From an uncultured Algimonas sp. (lineage in GTDB: Bacteria; Pseudomonadota; Alphaproteobacteria; Caulobacterales; Maricaulaceae), in the NCBI RefSeq assembly GCF_947498175.1, contig NZ_CANMJB010000001.1, positions 1 to 64,000 on the forward strand: a stretch of 64,000 nucleotides of DNA, in the 5' to 3' direction. Shown in pieces: positions 44,669-54,150 of the stretch. A model generated the notes under the pieces. That model saw only the letters and a program-made list of their open reading frames with translations. It did not search any database and was not told the DNA's origin. Every line of letters begins with the position of its first letter. Within the stretch, counting starts at the first letter, position 1. Made by a program: the position numbers and the translations under genes.

Positions 44669-45708
44669 GCCTGTCACTTATCGAAGACTGGCCGTTCCCG
44701 GTCTTCCAGATCGATGAAGGCCGGATCCTGTTCGCCAATCAGGCGGCGCAGGAATGGACTGGGGACAGCGTCAACCGGATGCGCGGTCGCGCGCTGACCG
44801 ATATGATCCGGACCGAGCCCGCGCTGGACCAACAGCTCGCCAAGTCCGCCGCAGCGGCGACGGTTCTGACCAACCGGGCCTGCACGGCGACCTTGCCCAA
44901 CGGCACGACGCTGACCTGCCATGTCACCATCTACCCGGTCGAAGGCGGGACGCAGGGCGTGTCGTTCTGGATGGCGGGGCTGCGCCCGCGCGAAGGCGAA
45001 CTGGGCGCGCCGATCGTTTCCGGCATGGGGCGCCTGATCGCGCATGAGCTGAAGAACCCGTTGGCCGGGATAAAGGGCGCGGCGCAATTGCTGCGCGACG
45101 ATGTCCAATCGAGCGAGGGCCGCGCGCTGCTGGACCTGATCGGATCTGAAATCGACCGCATCCGGCGTCTGGCAGACCGGATGGAAACGCTGGGCGACCG
45201 CGACCCGGACCAGATGGGGCCGGTCAACATCCACACGGTGCTGCGGCAGGCCCGCACCGTGGTGCAGTCGGCCGAGCCGCGTCTCGTCTTCACCGAACGT
45301 TACGATCCTTCCCTGCCTAACGTTCGCGGCGACAGCGATACCCTGATGCAGGCTGTGCTGAACTTGATCCGCAACGCGCAGGACGCGCTGCGCGAAACGG
45401 CCGCGCCGGAGATCGAACTCGCGACCCGTTTCCGCGCCGGGGTCACCGCGCGCTCGCGCGAAGGCCGGCGCGCGCGGCACCTGCCGATCCAGATCACCGT
45501 ATCCGACAACGGATCCGGCGTGTCCGACGATTTGCAGGATCATATCTTCCAGCCTTTCGTGACGACCAAGCGCGACGGACAGGGGCTGGGCCTGGCGCTC
45601 GTCTCCAAAGTCGCCAAGGCGCATGGCGGCTTGGTCGAGGTCCGCTCGCGCCCCGGGCGCACCAGCTTTTCCGTCCTGCTCCCCGATCCTACAGGAGACG
45701 TTTCGTGA
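44665..45708 (+). CDS. ntrB: Nitrogen-regulation sensor kinase NtrB
   Basis: A 347-residue cytoplasmic histidine kinase. An N-terminal PAS domain (about 1-110, FPVFQIDEGRILFANQAAQEW) precedes the HisKA helix HELKNPLAGIKGAAQLL with phosphoacceptor His127, and an HATPase domain with NLIRNAQDA, DNGSGVSDDL and GQGLGLALV. With PII protein it controls NtrC in response to nitrogen supply. It overlaps ntrC by four bases. Confidence 0.94.
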   Translation: MSLSLIEDWPFPVFQIDEGRILFANQAAQEWTGDSVNRMRGRALTDMIRTEPALDQQLAKSAAAATVLTNRACTATLPNGTTLTCHVTIYPVEGGTQGVSFWMAGLRPREGELGAPIVSGMGRLIAHELKNPLAGIKGAAQLLRDDVQSSEGRALLDLIGSEIDRIRRLADRMETLGDRDPDQMGPVNIHTVLRQARTVVQSAEPRLVFTERYDPSLPNVRGDSDTLMQAVLNLIRNAQDALRETAAPEIELATRFRAGVTARSREGRRARHLPIQITVSDNGSGVSDDLQDHIFQPFVTTKRDGQGLGLALVSKVAKAHGGLVEVRSRPGRTSFSVLLPDPTGDVS

Positions 45709-47027
45709 AATACGATGTCCTTCTTGCCGACGACGATGACAGCATCCGCCTGGTCCTGAGCAAGGCCCTGACCCGGGCGGGCCATTCCGTCCGGGCGACG
45801 GACAATCCGCAGACCTTGCTGAAATGGGCGGAGGCCGGTCACGGCGACATCGTGCTGACGGATGTGATGATGGACGGCCAGGAAGTGTTCGACCATCTGC
45901 CGACCCTGTCGCAGATGCGGCCCAAATTGCCCGTCATCGTCATCTCGGCCAACAACACGGTCAACACGGCCCTGAAATCCGGACGGCACCGCGTCTTCGA
46001 ATATGTACCCAAACCGTTCGATCTGGACGAGATCACCAGTGCCGTCGCCCGGGCCGGGCAGACGGTCGGACCCCGGCGGTCTAGGACCGGGGCGCGGGCC
46101 CAGGGGCGCGGTCTGCCCATGATCGGCCGGTCGGCCGCCATGCAACCCGTTTTCCGGGCCGTGTCGCGGTTCGCCGCCGCCAACCTGCCGGTCCTGATTC
46201 AAGGGGCGGTCGGTACGGGCAAGGATCTGGTCGCGCGGCTCTTGCATGACGGCGGCCCGCGACAGGACCGGCCGTTCCTGCGCACAACCGATTTCGACAA
46301 CACTTCGCTCACGCTGCAGAAGGTCAATGGCGGCGATCTCTATATCGACGAAGTTGCGGAACTGTCCGCGCCGCAGCAGGAACGGTTGCTTGCCTTCCTG
46401 ACGGATAGCGAACTGATCCCGGCGGCGGACCGCCCGCGCGTGATCTGCGCCACGCGCAAGGATCTGCGCCGCGAAGTCGAACAAGGCGCCTTCCGCGACG
46501 ATCTGCTGTTCCGCATCAATGTCGCCGAAATCCGCATCCCGCCGCTGGCCGACCGCGATCGCGATACGGTGGAATTGGCGGAAAACTTCCTCGGTCAGGC
46601 CAGCCCGAACCAGAACCGGCGCTTTTCCGCCGACGCGCTGGAAGTGCTGCAACGCCATGAATGGGTCGGCAATGTGCGCGAGCTGGAAAACATCGTGCGA
46701 CGCTTGGCGGTGCTTTACTCCGACGATGTCATCACGTCTGACATGGTGTTGCAGGAGTTTTCCAAGGACATGCGCGCGGCCGGTTCCGGGTCCGAGGCGA
46801 GCGACCGGTTCGACCGCCAGCTGTCGCTGGCTTGCCGCGCCTTGCTGGACGGAGAGGGCGCCTCGGACGGATCCTCGCATTATCAGACGGCCATGGCTTG
46901 GATCGAAAGGCCGCTCATCACCGAGGCGCTGCGGATCACGGGCGGTAACCGCGCCAAGGCGGCCGACCGGTTGGGCATCCACCGCAACACGCTGCGCACA
47001 CGTCTGAAGACGCTCGACCTGCAATAG
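45705..47027 (+). CDS. ntrC: Nitrogen regulator NtrC lacking the GAFTGA loop
   Basis: A 440-residue response regulator. The receiver domain has DDDD at 9-12 and Asp53 in VLTDVMMDG as phosphorylation site, then YVPKPF. The AAA+ domain has Walker A GAVGTGKDLVARL and Walker B GGDLYIDEVAEL, but the segment between them that normally holds GAFTGA is missing: PFLRTTDFDNTSLTLQKV runs straight to Walker B. The C-terminus is a Fis-type helix-turn-helix (NRAKAADRLGIHRNTLRTRL). Without GAFTGA it should not engage sigma-54, like Rhodobacter capsulatus NtrC. Confidence 0.92.
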   Translation: MKYDVLLADDDDSIRLVLSKALTRAGHSVRATDNPQTLLKWAEAGHGDIVLTDVMMDGQEVFDHLPTLSQMRPKLPVIVISANNTVNTALKSGRHRVFEYVPKPFDLDEITSAVARAGQTVGPRRSRTGARAQGRGLPMIGRSAAMQPVFRAVSRFAAANLPVLIQGAVGTGKDLVARLLHDGGPRQDRPFLRTTDFDNTSLTLQKVNGGDLYIDEVAELSAPQQERLLAFLTDSELIPAADRPRVICATRKDLRREVEQGAFRDDLLFRINVAEIRIPPLADRDRDTVELAENFLGQASPNQNRRFSADALEVLQRHEWVGNVRELENIVRRLAVLYSDDVITSDMVLQEFSKDMRAAGSGSEASDRFDRQLSLACRALLDGEGASDGSSHYQTAMAWIERPLITEALRITGGNRAKAADRLGIHRNTLRTRLKTLDLQ

Positions 47028-47104
47028 GTGACGCGATTGCCTGTTGAATGCATGTCACACTGATGTAAACGTGCAACAGTCCGTCTTTCGGGCGGCCGGG
47101 GGGT

Positions 47105-49402
47105 GTGAAGTCTGGCGGGAGCCGCGTGGTCAGTGTGTTGAGCATTCCGAACGATGCGCCCGCGTCGGACGCATCCGCCGCCAAGGCGCAAGGCACGCGT
47201 CGGCATCTGCCGCGCATCGCCCGTTCTGCGGCATTCGGCGTTTTTTTCGTCTCGGCGATCGTGCTAACCATGCTGGGCACGCTGCTGAGCTTCAGCTCCG
47301 ACGATGCGCAGGTCGCGACCGCCTACACGATCCTGAAAGCCAATATGGTGCTGATCATCGCGATCGCGCTGTTTCTGGGCCACCGCGTGTGGCGCACTCT
47401 CTTCCTGGATGACGAAGCCGACGCCGCGCCGTTGCTGCACCGCCGCTTCGTCGCCATCTTCAGCATCGCCGCCTTGTTGCCGGCGATCATCATCGGGGCT
47501 TTCGCGGTTTCCCTCGTCAGCCAGAACATGTCCGGCCTGTTCGGCTCCGACATACGCAAGAACATGGAAAGCGCCCAGCGGATCCTCGAAGATTATGTGG
47601 ATCAGGAACTGTCTGAACTGGCGTTCGACCTCAGCCTTGTGCGGCAGGGTCTGGAGGAGCGCAATTTCGAGATCGGGGACCGGATCTCCCTGACGGCGGA
47701 ACTGCAGATCGCGGCCCGAGTCCGCGATCTCGACGCCCTGATCCTCTTGCGGGACGACGGACAGGTTTTGTCGAAGGCGACAGGACCGCTTGCACCGGCC
47801 TTCCAGGTGCCGCGCCCGGACCTGTTGCAAGCGGTCACGGCGGAACAGACCCAGTTCCTCAACAACGACCAGACCAACTACCTCATCGCGCTGATCCGGC
47901 TGACGCCTGATAGCGACACGCTGCTCTACGCGGGACGGCGCTTGCGGTCGTCTTCGGAAGTCCTGTCCAACATTCGCGGGATCGAGGATGCATCGGCGCG
48001 GATCGATGCGTTTACGGACAGCCAGTCGCGCATGAACCGGATCTACGCGCTGACCTTCATCGAAACGGCGCTCCTGCTGCTGATGGCGGCGACCTGGCTC
48101 GGGCTGGTGCTCGCCAACCGCATCATCGCGCCGCTATCGTCGCTGGTCACGGCGGCCGAACGGGTGCGGGGCGGGGACATGAGCGCCCGGGTCAATGTCT
48201 CGGAGGAATGGGGCGAGATTTCCGATCTCGGCTCGGCCTTCAACCGCATGACGCAGCAGCTCAACAGCCAGCGCGACGAGCTGGTGCGCGAACATGACGT
48301 GTCCGAACAAAGGCGGCAGTTTTCCGAAGCCGTCCTGTCGGGCGTGCGCGCTGGCGTGCTGGGACTGACGGAAAGCGGACGCATCACCCTGATCAATGCC
48401 TCTGCCGAACGGCTGCTCGGATTGACGGCGGAGACGGCGCTGGACCGGCCGATCGGCGAGCTGCTGCCTGAATTCGCACCGGCCTTCGCCCGCGCGCGTG
48501 AAAGCGTGACCAATACGGCCGAAGACCAGATTTCCTACGAAACCGACGTGGGCGCGATCAATCTCGACCTGCGCGTCGCCAGCTATCAGGGCGCGCGCCG
48601 CGATACGGGCTGGGTGGTCACGTTCGACGACATGACACGGCTCGTCACGGCGCAGCGGCAATCGGCCTGGCGCGAAGTCGCCCGGCGCATCGCCCACGAG
48701 ATCAAGAACCCGCTGACGCCGATCCAGCTATCGGCGGAGCGCCTGTCGCGAAAATATGGCCGCGTCCTGACCGAGGACCGCGAAGTGTTCGACAATTGCA
48801 CCCAGACCATCATCCGCCAGGTCGGATCGCTGGAACGCATGGTGGATGCGTTTTCGGCGTTTGCGCGCATGCCGCAACCGGAATTCGAGACGATGGACCT
48901 GGGGCGTGTGCTGCAGGACGTGCTGTTCGAACAGGGCGTGGCGTTCCCGGACATCCGGTTCCGGAAGACCGGACCCTGGCCGGACACGCTGCCCGTGCGG
49001 GGCGACGACCGGTTGCTGACGCAGGCCTTGACCAATGTCTTCAAGAATGCCGCTGAAGCCGTGCTGCGAGAAGCCGACCGCCACGACGAAAGCTGGTCCG
49101 GCGTCGTGGAGACGTCCGTCCGGCAGCGCGATGGCCATATCGAGATCATCGTGCGCGACAATGGCCCCGGCTGGCCGATGGCGGATATCGAACGGCTGCT
49201 CGAACCCTATGTCACCACGCGTGAAGGCGGCACCGGGCTGGGCCTGCCGATCGTCAAGCGCATCGTGGAAGATCACAACGGGTCGATCCGTCTCGACGCG
49301 CGCGACGACGGCCGCGCCGGGGCGCAAGTGAGCTTGAAACTGCTGGCCGAGACCGGCGAGACCGACGAAGACACACTCTACCGCGAGGAAGCTGCAGAAT
49401 GA
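47105..49402 (+). CDS. ntrY: Nitrogen/redox sensor kinase NtrY
   Basis: A 765-residue membrane kinase. Three or more hydrophobic helices near the N-terminus (about 46-66, 80-100 and 118-140) frame a periplasmic sensing region, with another helix near 310. A HAMP domain (about 345-395), a PAS domain (about 405-505), HisKA with His531 in RRIAHEIKNPLTPIQ, and an HATPase domain follow. NtrY phosphorylates NtrX and senses nitrogen and redox state in relatives. The start is GTG 47105, since no in-frame ATG precedes the first helix. It overlaps ntrX by four bases. Confidence 0.93.
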   Translation: MKSGGSRVVSVLSIPNDAPASDASAAKAQGTRRHLPRIARSAAFGVFFVSAIVLTMLGTLLSFSSDDAQVATAYTILKANMVLIIAIALFLGHRVWRTLFLDDEADAAPLLHRRFVAIFSIAALLPAIIIGAFAVSLVSQNMSGLFGSDIRKNMESAQRILEDYVDQELSELAFDLSLVRQGLEERNFEIGDRISLTAELQIAARVRDLDALILLRDDGQVLSKATGPLAPAFQVPRPDLLQAVTAEQTQFLNNDQTNYLIALIRLTPDSDTLLYAGRRLRSSSEVLSNIRGIEDASARIDAFTDSQSRMNRIYALTFIETALLLLMAATWLGLVLANRIIAPLSSLVTAAERVRGGDMSARVNVSEEWGEISDLGSAFNRMTQQLNSQRDELVREHDVSEQRRQFSEAVLSGVRAGVLGLTESGRITLINASAERLLGLTAETALDRPIGELLPEFAPAFARARESVTNTAEDQISYETDVGAINLDLRVASYQGARRDTGWVVTFDDMTRLVTAQRQSAWREVARRIAHEIKNPLTPIQLSAERLSRKYGRVLTEDREVFDNCTQTIIRQVGSLERMVDAFSAFARMPQPEFETMDLGRVLQDVLFEQGVAFPDIRFRKTGPWPDTLPVRGDDRLLTQALTNVFKNAAEAVLREADRHDESWSGVVETSVRQRDGHIEIIVRDNGPGWPMADIERLLEPYVTTREGGTGLGLPIVKRIVEDHNGSIRLDARDDGRAGAQVSLKLLAETGETDEDTLYREEAAE

Positions 49403-50823
49403 CGACCGACGGATTCACCATGGCGGCCCAGGACATTCTGATCGTGGAGGACGAAACCGATATTCGTTCGCTGATTGCGGGCATCCTACAGGATGAGGGA
49501 CACGAGACACGCGAGGCGGCGACCTCGGACGAGGCGCTGGACGCCGTCCGCGCGCGCGAGCCGAACCTGGTCATTCTCGATGTCTGGCTGAAAGGCAGCA
49601 CGATGGACGGGATCGAGCTGCTCGATACGCTCAAGCAAAGCGCACCGGATCTGCCCGTCATCATCATCAGCGGACACGGCACCGTGGAAACCGCCGTTTC
49701 GGCCATCCGCAAGGGCGCCTACGACTACATCGTCAAGCCGTTCAAGGCGGACAAGCTGATCGTGACGGCCCTGCGGGCGTTGGAGGCCGCCAAGTTGCGC
49801 CAGGAGAACCGCGAGCTGAAAGGCCGCGCCCCGTCCGATACGACCCTGATCGGCGACAGTCCGCAGATCTCCCAGCTCCGCCAGAAGATCACCCGTATCG
49901 CCGCCACCAATTCGCGCGTGCTGATTTCCGGCGGATCGGGAACGGGAAAGGAGCTGATCGCGCGACTGATCCACCGCGAAAGCACACGCTCCGGCGGGCC
50001 GTTCCGGGCCGTCAACGCGGCCTCCATGGTGCCGGAGCGGGTCGAGGAGGAGCTTTTCGGGATCGAGGGGACGGAGGGCGTCGAGAAGTCCGGCCTGCTG
50101 GAGCGCGCCCACAACGGCACGCTCTATATCGACGAGGTCGCCGACATGCCGTTGGAGACGCAAGGCAAGCTGCTGCGTCTGCTGGTCGAACAGCGGTTCC
50201 AGCGGATCGGCGGGCGCGACGACGTGCAGGTCGATGTGCGCGTCATAACATCGAGTTCCCGCGATCTGTCCGAACAGGTCCAGATGGGTCGCTTCCGCGA
50301 GGACCTTTATCACCGCCTGAACGTCATGCCGCTCGAAGCGCCGCCCTTGTCGGACCGCCGCGACGACATTCCCGCGCTGGTCGATTTCTTCATCGAACAG
50401 CTGTCCACATCCACGGGATTGCCCAAGCGCGAGATCGGGTCTGACGCCATGGCCGCGCTGCAGGCGCACGATTGGCCCGGCAATGTAAGGCAGCTGCGCA
50501 ACAACGTCGAACGCCTATTGATCCTCGCGACCGGCGATCCAGGCCAACCCATCACCCTGTCGACCTTGCCGCCGGAAGTTTCCGTTGTGCGTGGCGGGCA
50601 GGCACCCGACGACAGTGAACGCATGATCGCGCTATCCTTACGCGATGCGCGCGAGCATTTCGAACGGCAATATCTGCAGACGCAGATCGACAGGTTCGGC
50701 GGCAACATTTCCCGCACCGCCAACTTCGTCGGGATGGAGCGTTCCGCCTTGCATCGCAAACTCAAGTCGCTAGGCTTGAACACGGGTAGCGGTACAGCCG
50801 CCGCGCAGGCGGACGCCGATTAG
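49399..50823 (+). CDS. ntrX: Response regulator NtrX
   Basis: A 474-residue NtrC-family regulator paired with NtrY. The receiver domain has phosphorylation site Asp61 (VILDVWLKG). The AAA+ domain has Walker A GGSGTGKELIARL and Walker B GTLYIDEVADM; where GAFTGA would be, the sequence reads GIEGTEGVEKSGLLE. A Fis-type helix-turn-helix ends the protein (NISRTANFVGMERSALHRKL). ATG 49399 overlaps the ntrY stop; a second ATG at 49420 gives the more usual N-terminus AAQDILIVEDE. Confidence 0.93.
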   Translation: MTTDGFTMAAQDILIVEDETDIRSLIAGILQDEGHETREAATSDEALDAVRAREPNLVILDVWLKGSTMDGIELLDTLKQSAPDLPVIIISGHGTVETAVSAIRKGAYDYIVKPFKADKLIVTALRALEAAKLRQENRELKGRAPSDTTLIGDSPQISQLRQKITRIAATNSRVLISGGSGTGKELIARLIHRESTRSGGPFRAVNAASMVPERVEEELFGIEGTEGVEKSGLLERAHNGTLYIDEVADMPLETQGKLLRLLVEQRFQRIGGRDDVQVDVRVITSSSRDLSEQVQMGRFREDLYHRLNVMPLEAPPLSDRRDDIPALVDFFIEQLSTSTGLPKREIGSDAMAALQAHDWPGNVRQLRNNVERLLILATGDPGQPITLSTLPPEVSVVRGGQAPDDSERMIALSLRDAREHFERQYLQTQIDRFGGNISRTANFVGMERSALHRKLKSLGLNTGSGTAAAQADAD

Positions 50824-50868
50824 GCGCCGCCGGGTGCAGCGGCTCCGCCGGGCAAACGAGGCCGCTTC

Positions 50869-52242
50869 ATGCGCGTGATCATCTGTGGGGCCGGGCGCGT
50901 CGGTTACGGTCTCGCCACCCGACTTGCCGTCGAAAACAACACCGTGACCGTGGTGGATCTTTCCGCAGAGCTGATCCGCAAGATCACGACCGATCTGGAT
51001 GTGCGCGGCGTCGTGGGTCACGGCTCCCACCCGGATGTTCTCGTCCGGGCCGGGGTGGAAAGCGCCGACATGATCATCGCCGTGACCCAGTACGACGAAG
51101 TCAACATGGTCGCCTGCCAGATCGCCCATTCGCTGTTCGACGTGCCGACCAAGGTCGCGCGGGTCCGGGCGCAATCCTACCTCCGGGCGCAATATAACGA
51201 TCTCTATTCGCGCGAGAACATGCCGATCGACATCATCATCTCGCCGGAGATCGAGATCGGCAAGGCGATCCTGCGCCGATTGTCCACGCCGGGCGCGTTC
51301 AACGTCGTGCCGTTCGCCGACGGATTGGTGCAATTCCTCGGTGTCCGGATCGGGCCGGACTGCCCCATCATCGACACGCCGATCCGGCAGATCCCGGATC
51401 TGTTCGAAGGCCTGCACGCCGCCATCGTCGGCATCCGCCGCGACGGCGTGCTGTTCGCCCCCAATCCGGACGACCCTCTGGAAGTGGGTGACGACGCCTA
51501 TTTCGTCACCCGCGCCGAGCATGCCCAGCGCCTGCTCGAAGTCGTCGGAACGACCGAGTCGCGCGCACGTCATGTCGTGATCATCGGGGCCGGCAGCATC
51601 GGCACCTATGTGGCGCGCCAGCTGGAAGACCAGTCGGGCATCCGCGTCCGCGTCATCGAGGCGGACAAGGACCGGGCCGAAATGGCGGCGACCGAATTGC
51701 CCAAAACGGTCATTCTGCACGGCGACGCCATGGACGCGGCCGTCCAGGAAGAGGCAGGCGCCGACACAGCGGACCTGCTCATCGCCCTGACAGATGACGA
51801 CAAGACCAACATCCTGGCCTCGATCCTGGGGCGCCGCCTGGGGGCGCATCAGAACATCGTCTTGCTGAATGAACGCTCCATGCAGGAATTGCAGAAGGAT
51901 CTGGGCATCGACATGGTCATCGACCCGCGCGCCTCAACCGTGTCGTCCATCCTGCGGCATGTGCGCCGCGGCCGCATTCTCGATGTCTACATGCTCGATC
52001 AGGGATCGGCCGAAGTGCTGGAAGGCGAAGTGCTGGAAACGTCCATCTTCGCCGGAAAGACACTGGGCGAAGCCGGTGTGGAAGACGGCGTCGCCATCGG
52101 GGCCGTGGTGCGCGACGGGCGCGTCCTGATGCCCGAACCGACGCTTTTGCTCAAAGAGGGCGACCGGGTCATCCTGCTGGCCGAACGGGCTGCGTTGCGC
52201 GACATCGAGGCGCTGTTCCGCGTCGGTGTCGAGCTCTATTAG
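50869..52242 (+). CDS. trkA: Trk potassium uptake protein TrkA
   Basis: A 457-residue cytoplasmic gating protein with two RCK modules. Each begins with an NAD-binding Rossmann motif: GAGRVGYGLA at 5-14 and GAGSIGTYVA near 240. TrkA_C domains follow each. It binds TrkH and regulates K+ flux according to NAD(H)/ATP. Adjacent trkH is 36 bases downstream; trkA next to ntrX is usual in this class. Confidence 0.95.
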   Translation: MRVIICGAGRVGYGLATRLAVENNTVTVVDLSAELIRKITTDLDVRGVVGHGSHPDVLVRAGVESADMIIAVTQYDEVNMVACQIAHSLFDVPTKVARVRAQSYLRAQYNDLYSRENMPIDIIISPEIEIGKAILRRLSTPGAFNVVPFADGLVQFLGVRIGPDCPIIDTPIRQIPDLFEGLHAAIVGIRRDGVLFAPNPDDPLEVGDDAYFVTRAEHAQRLLEVVGTTESRARHVVIIGAGSIGTYVARQLEDQSGIRVRVIEADKDRAEMAATELPKTVILHGDAMDAAVQEEAGADTADLLIALTDDDKTNILASILGRRLGAHQNIVLLNERSMQELQKDLGIDMVIDPRASTVSSILRHVRRGRILDVYMLDQGSAEVLEGEVLETSIFAGKTLGEAGVEDGVAIGAVVRDGRVLMPEPTLLLKEGDRVILLAERAALRDIEALFRVGVELY

Positions 52243-52278
52243 CGCCGCCATGGCCACGCCCTGGCCGGACTCCGCGCG

Positions 52279-53718
52279 GTGAGGCTGATCAAGATACTCC
52301 TGTGGCTGGGCTACGCATTGCTGAGCTCTGCGGCGCTGATGCTGGTGACGGCGATGCTGTCCACCATCGTGCTGGAACTGCGTGAGGCGGTGTTGATGGC
52401 TTTTCTGGCGCTCATCGCGGCCCTGACCGGCGCCTTGATGATCACGGCGAGTTTCAAGGCGGCGAGCAAGGAAAGTGCCTCTGAAGCCATCCTGTTCCTC
52501 GTCCTGTTCTGGACGGTCGTGCCGATCGTCTGTTCGCTGCCCTTCTATGTGCTGGGCGCAACGGACAGTGTCGTGACTGCCGCCTTCGAAGGGGTCTCGG
52601 CCATGACCACGACCGGGGCCAGTACGCTGGATCCGGAAAGCCTGTCGCGGACGCTTCTCTTCTGGCGCTCGTTGCTGCAATTTTTCGGCGGCATGGCTGT
52701 CGCGACCTTCGCCGTCGTCATCCTGGCCGCGTTGAACCTGACCGGTACCGGCATTCACCGCTCCGGATTGTTCACTTTCCGCACCGGACAGCTATTCGAC
52801 CGGATCGTCGGTATCGGGCAGTTGATCGCCGCCATCTATCTGTTTTTCGCCGCTATCGGGTTCATGCTGATGATCATGGGCGGCACGGATACGTTCACGG
52901 CGCTGTGCCTGGCCCTGTCAGGGGTCAGCACGGGCGGGTTGCAGCCCTTCAACGGCCCGCTGGCCAATGTGCTGTCGCCCGTCTCGGCCATCGTGCTGGC
53001 GATGCTTTGCATGGTCGGCGCATTCAATATTTCGGTCGTGTGGGATTTCCTGCGTTTGCGGCGGTGGCGGTCGTTCGCCCGCATCTTCACCCATGTCGAA
53101 CATCGCGGCCTGTTCGCGATCGCCGCGATCCTGTTCCTGACGACCTTGTTTTTCGCGAGCCTCTACAATTTCGGTCCGGCTCTGCTCGATGCCTTTTATT
53201 TCGTTAGCTCGGCCGGGTACCGCTACGACGTGATCAGTCTGGACATGGTGCCGGCGCCGGTCCTGATCGTAACGGCGCTGATCGGCGGATCGGCCCTCTC
53301 CACGGCGGGCGGCATCAAGGTGATCCGGCTGCTCCTGCTGTTCCGCCATCTGGGAACGGACATTGCGCGACTGTCCCACCCGTCGCGCGTCAAGCCGATC
53401 GAATTCAGGGGGCAAGCTATTGCCGACGAGGAATTCCTGTCGATCTGGATGTATTTCTTCGGCTATACCTTCTGCTTCGCTATCGGCGCGTTGTTCCTCG
53501 GAGCAGGGGGATTGCAGCTGCAGGATGCGTTGGCTGTCTCGGCGGCGTCGATCGCCAATATCGGCCCGTTGCTCGACATGACGCTGCCGTCGTCGGGCCT
53601 GCGCTATGCGGATTTCACGGGGTTGCAGCTGACCATCGCCGCGACGCTCATGCTGATCGGCCGGGTGGAAGTCCTGATTGCGCTGTCCTTGCTCATCCCG
53701 GCGACGTGGCGGCAATGA
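52279..53718 (+). CDS. trkH: Trk potassium transporter TrkH
   Basis: A 479-residue channel-like transporter with about ten helices and repeated selectivity-loop segments, e.g. FEGVSAMTTTGASTL and SGVSTGGLQPFNG. The start is GTG 52279, beginning MRLIKILLWLGYALLSS. It pairs with TrkA encoded upstream. Confidence 0.94.
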   Translation: MRLIKILLWLGYALLSSAALMLVTAMLSTIVLELREAVLMAFLALIAALTGALMITASFKAASKESASEAILFLVLFWTVVPIVCSLPFYVLGATDSVVTAAFEGVSAMTTTGASTLDPESLSRTLLFWRSLLQFFGGMAVATFAVVILAALNLTGTGIHRSGLFTFRTGQLFDRIVGIGQLIAAIYLFFAAIGFMLMIMGGTDTFTALCLALSGVSTGGLQPFNGPLANVLSPVSAIVLAMLCMVGAFNISVVWDFLRLRRWRSFARIFTHVEHRGLFAIAAILFLTTLFFASLYNFGPALLDAFYFVSSAGYRYDVISLDMVPAPVLIVTALIGGSALSTAGGIKVIRLLLLFRHLGTDIARLSHPSRVKPIEFRGQAIADEEFLSIWMYFFGYTFCFAIGALFLGAGGLQLQDALAVSAASIANIGPLLDMTLPSSGLRYADFTGLQLTIAATLMLIGRVEVLIALSLLIPATWRQ

Positions 53719-53860
53719 CGACGTGATCCCCATGCTGTGGAACGCTCACCCCCGTGCGCCGTTATCGATTGTAATTGTAATGGCTGCGTCTAAGAACGGG
53801 CCGTAAGGCCAATCCGGTGCGATCCTCGCTGGCGCACCCAAGAACAAGACCGGGTGATCC

Positions 53861-54136
53861 ATGTCCGAGCGCAAACAGAACCTCCAGGACGCGTTCCTCA
53901 ACGCCGTACGCAAATCCAAGATGCCGCTGACGATCTTCCTGGTCAACGGCGTGAAGTTGCAGGGCGTCGTGACCTGGTTCGACAGTTTTTGCGTGCTGCT
54001 GCGCCGTGACGGCAGCTCCCAGCTCGTCTACAAACACGCTATCAGCACGATCATGCCGTCCGGCCCCGTCCAGCTGCACGATCCAGCGACAGAAGCCGAC
54101 GCCGAGGCCGACGTAGACGCCACGGACAAAGACTGA
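53861..54136 (+). CDS. hfq: RNA chaperone Hfq
   Basis: A 91-residue Sm-like protein. The Sm1 motif is [25 protein letters not shown] in outline and Sm2 is [15 protein letters not shown], with the YKH residues that contact RNA. Hfq binds small RNAs and A-rich tails. The C-terminus is short and acidic. It is followed by hflX, the conserved order. Confidence 0.97.
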   Translation: MSERKQNLQDAFLNAVRKSKMPLTIFLVNGVKLQGVVTWFDSFCVLLRRDGSSQLVYKHAISTIMPSGPVQLHDPATEADAEADVDATDKD

Positions 54137-54150
54137 AGCGCCGACCGACC

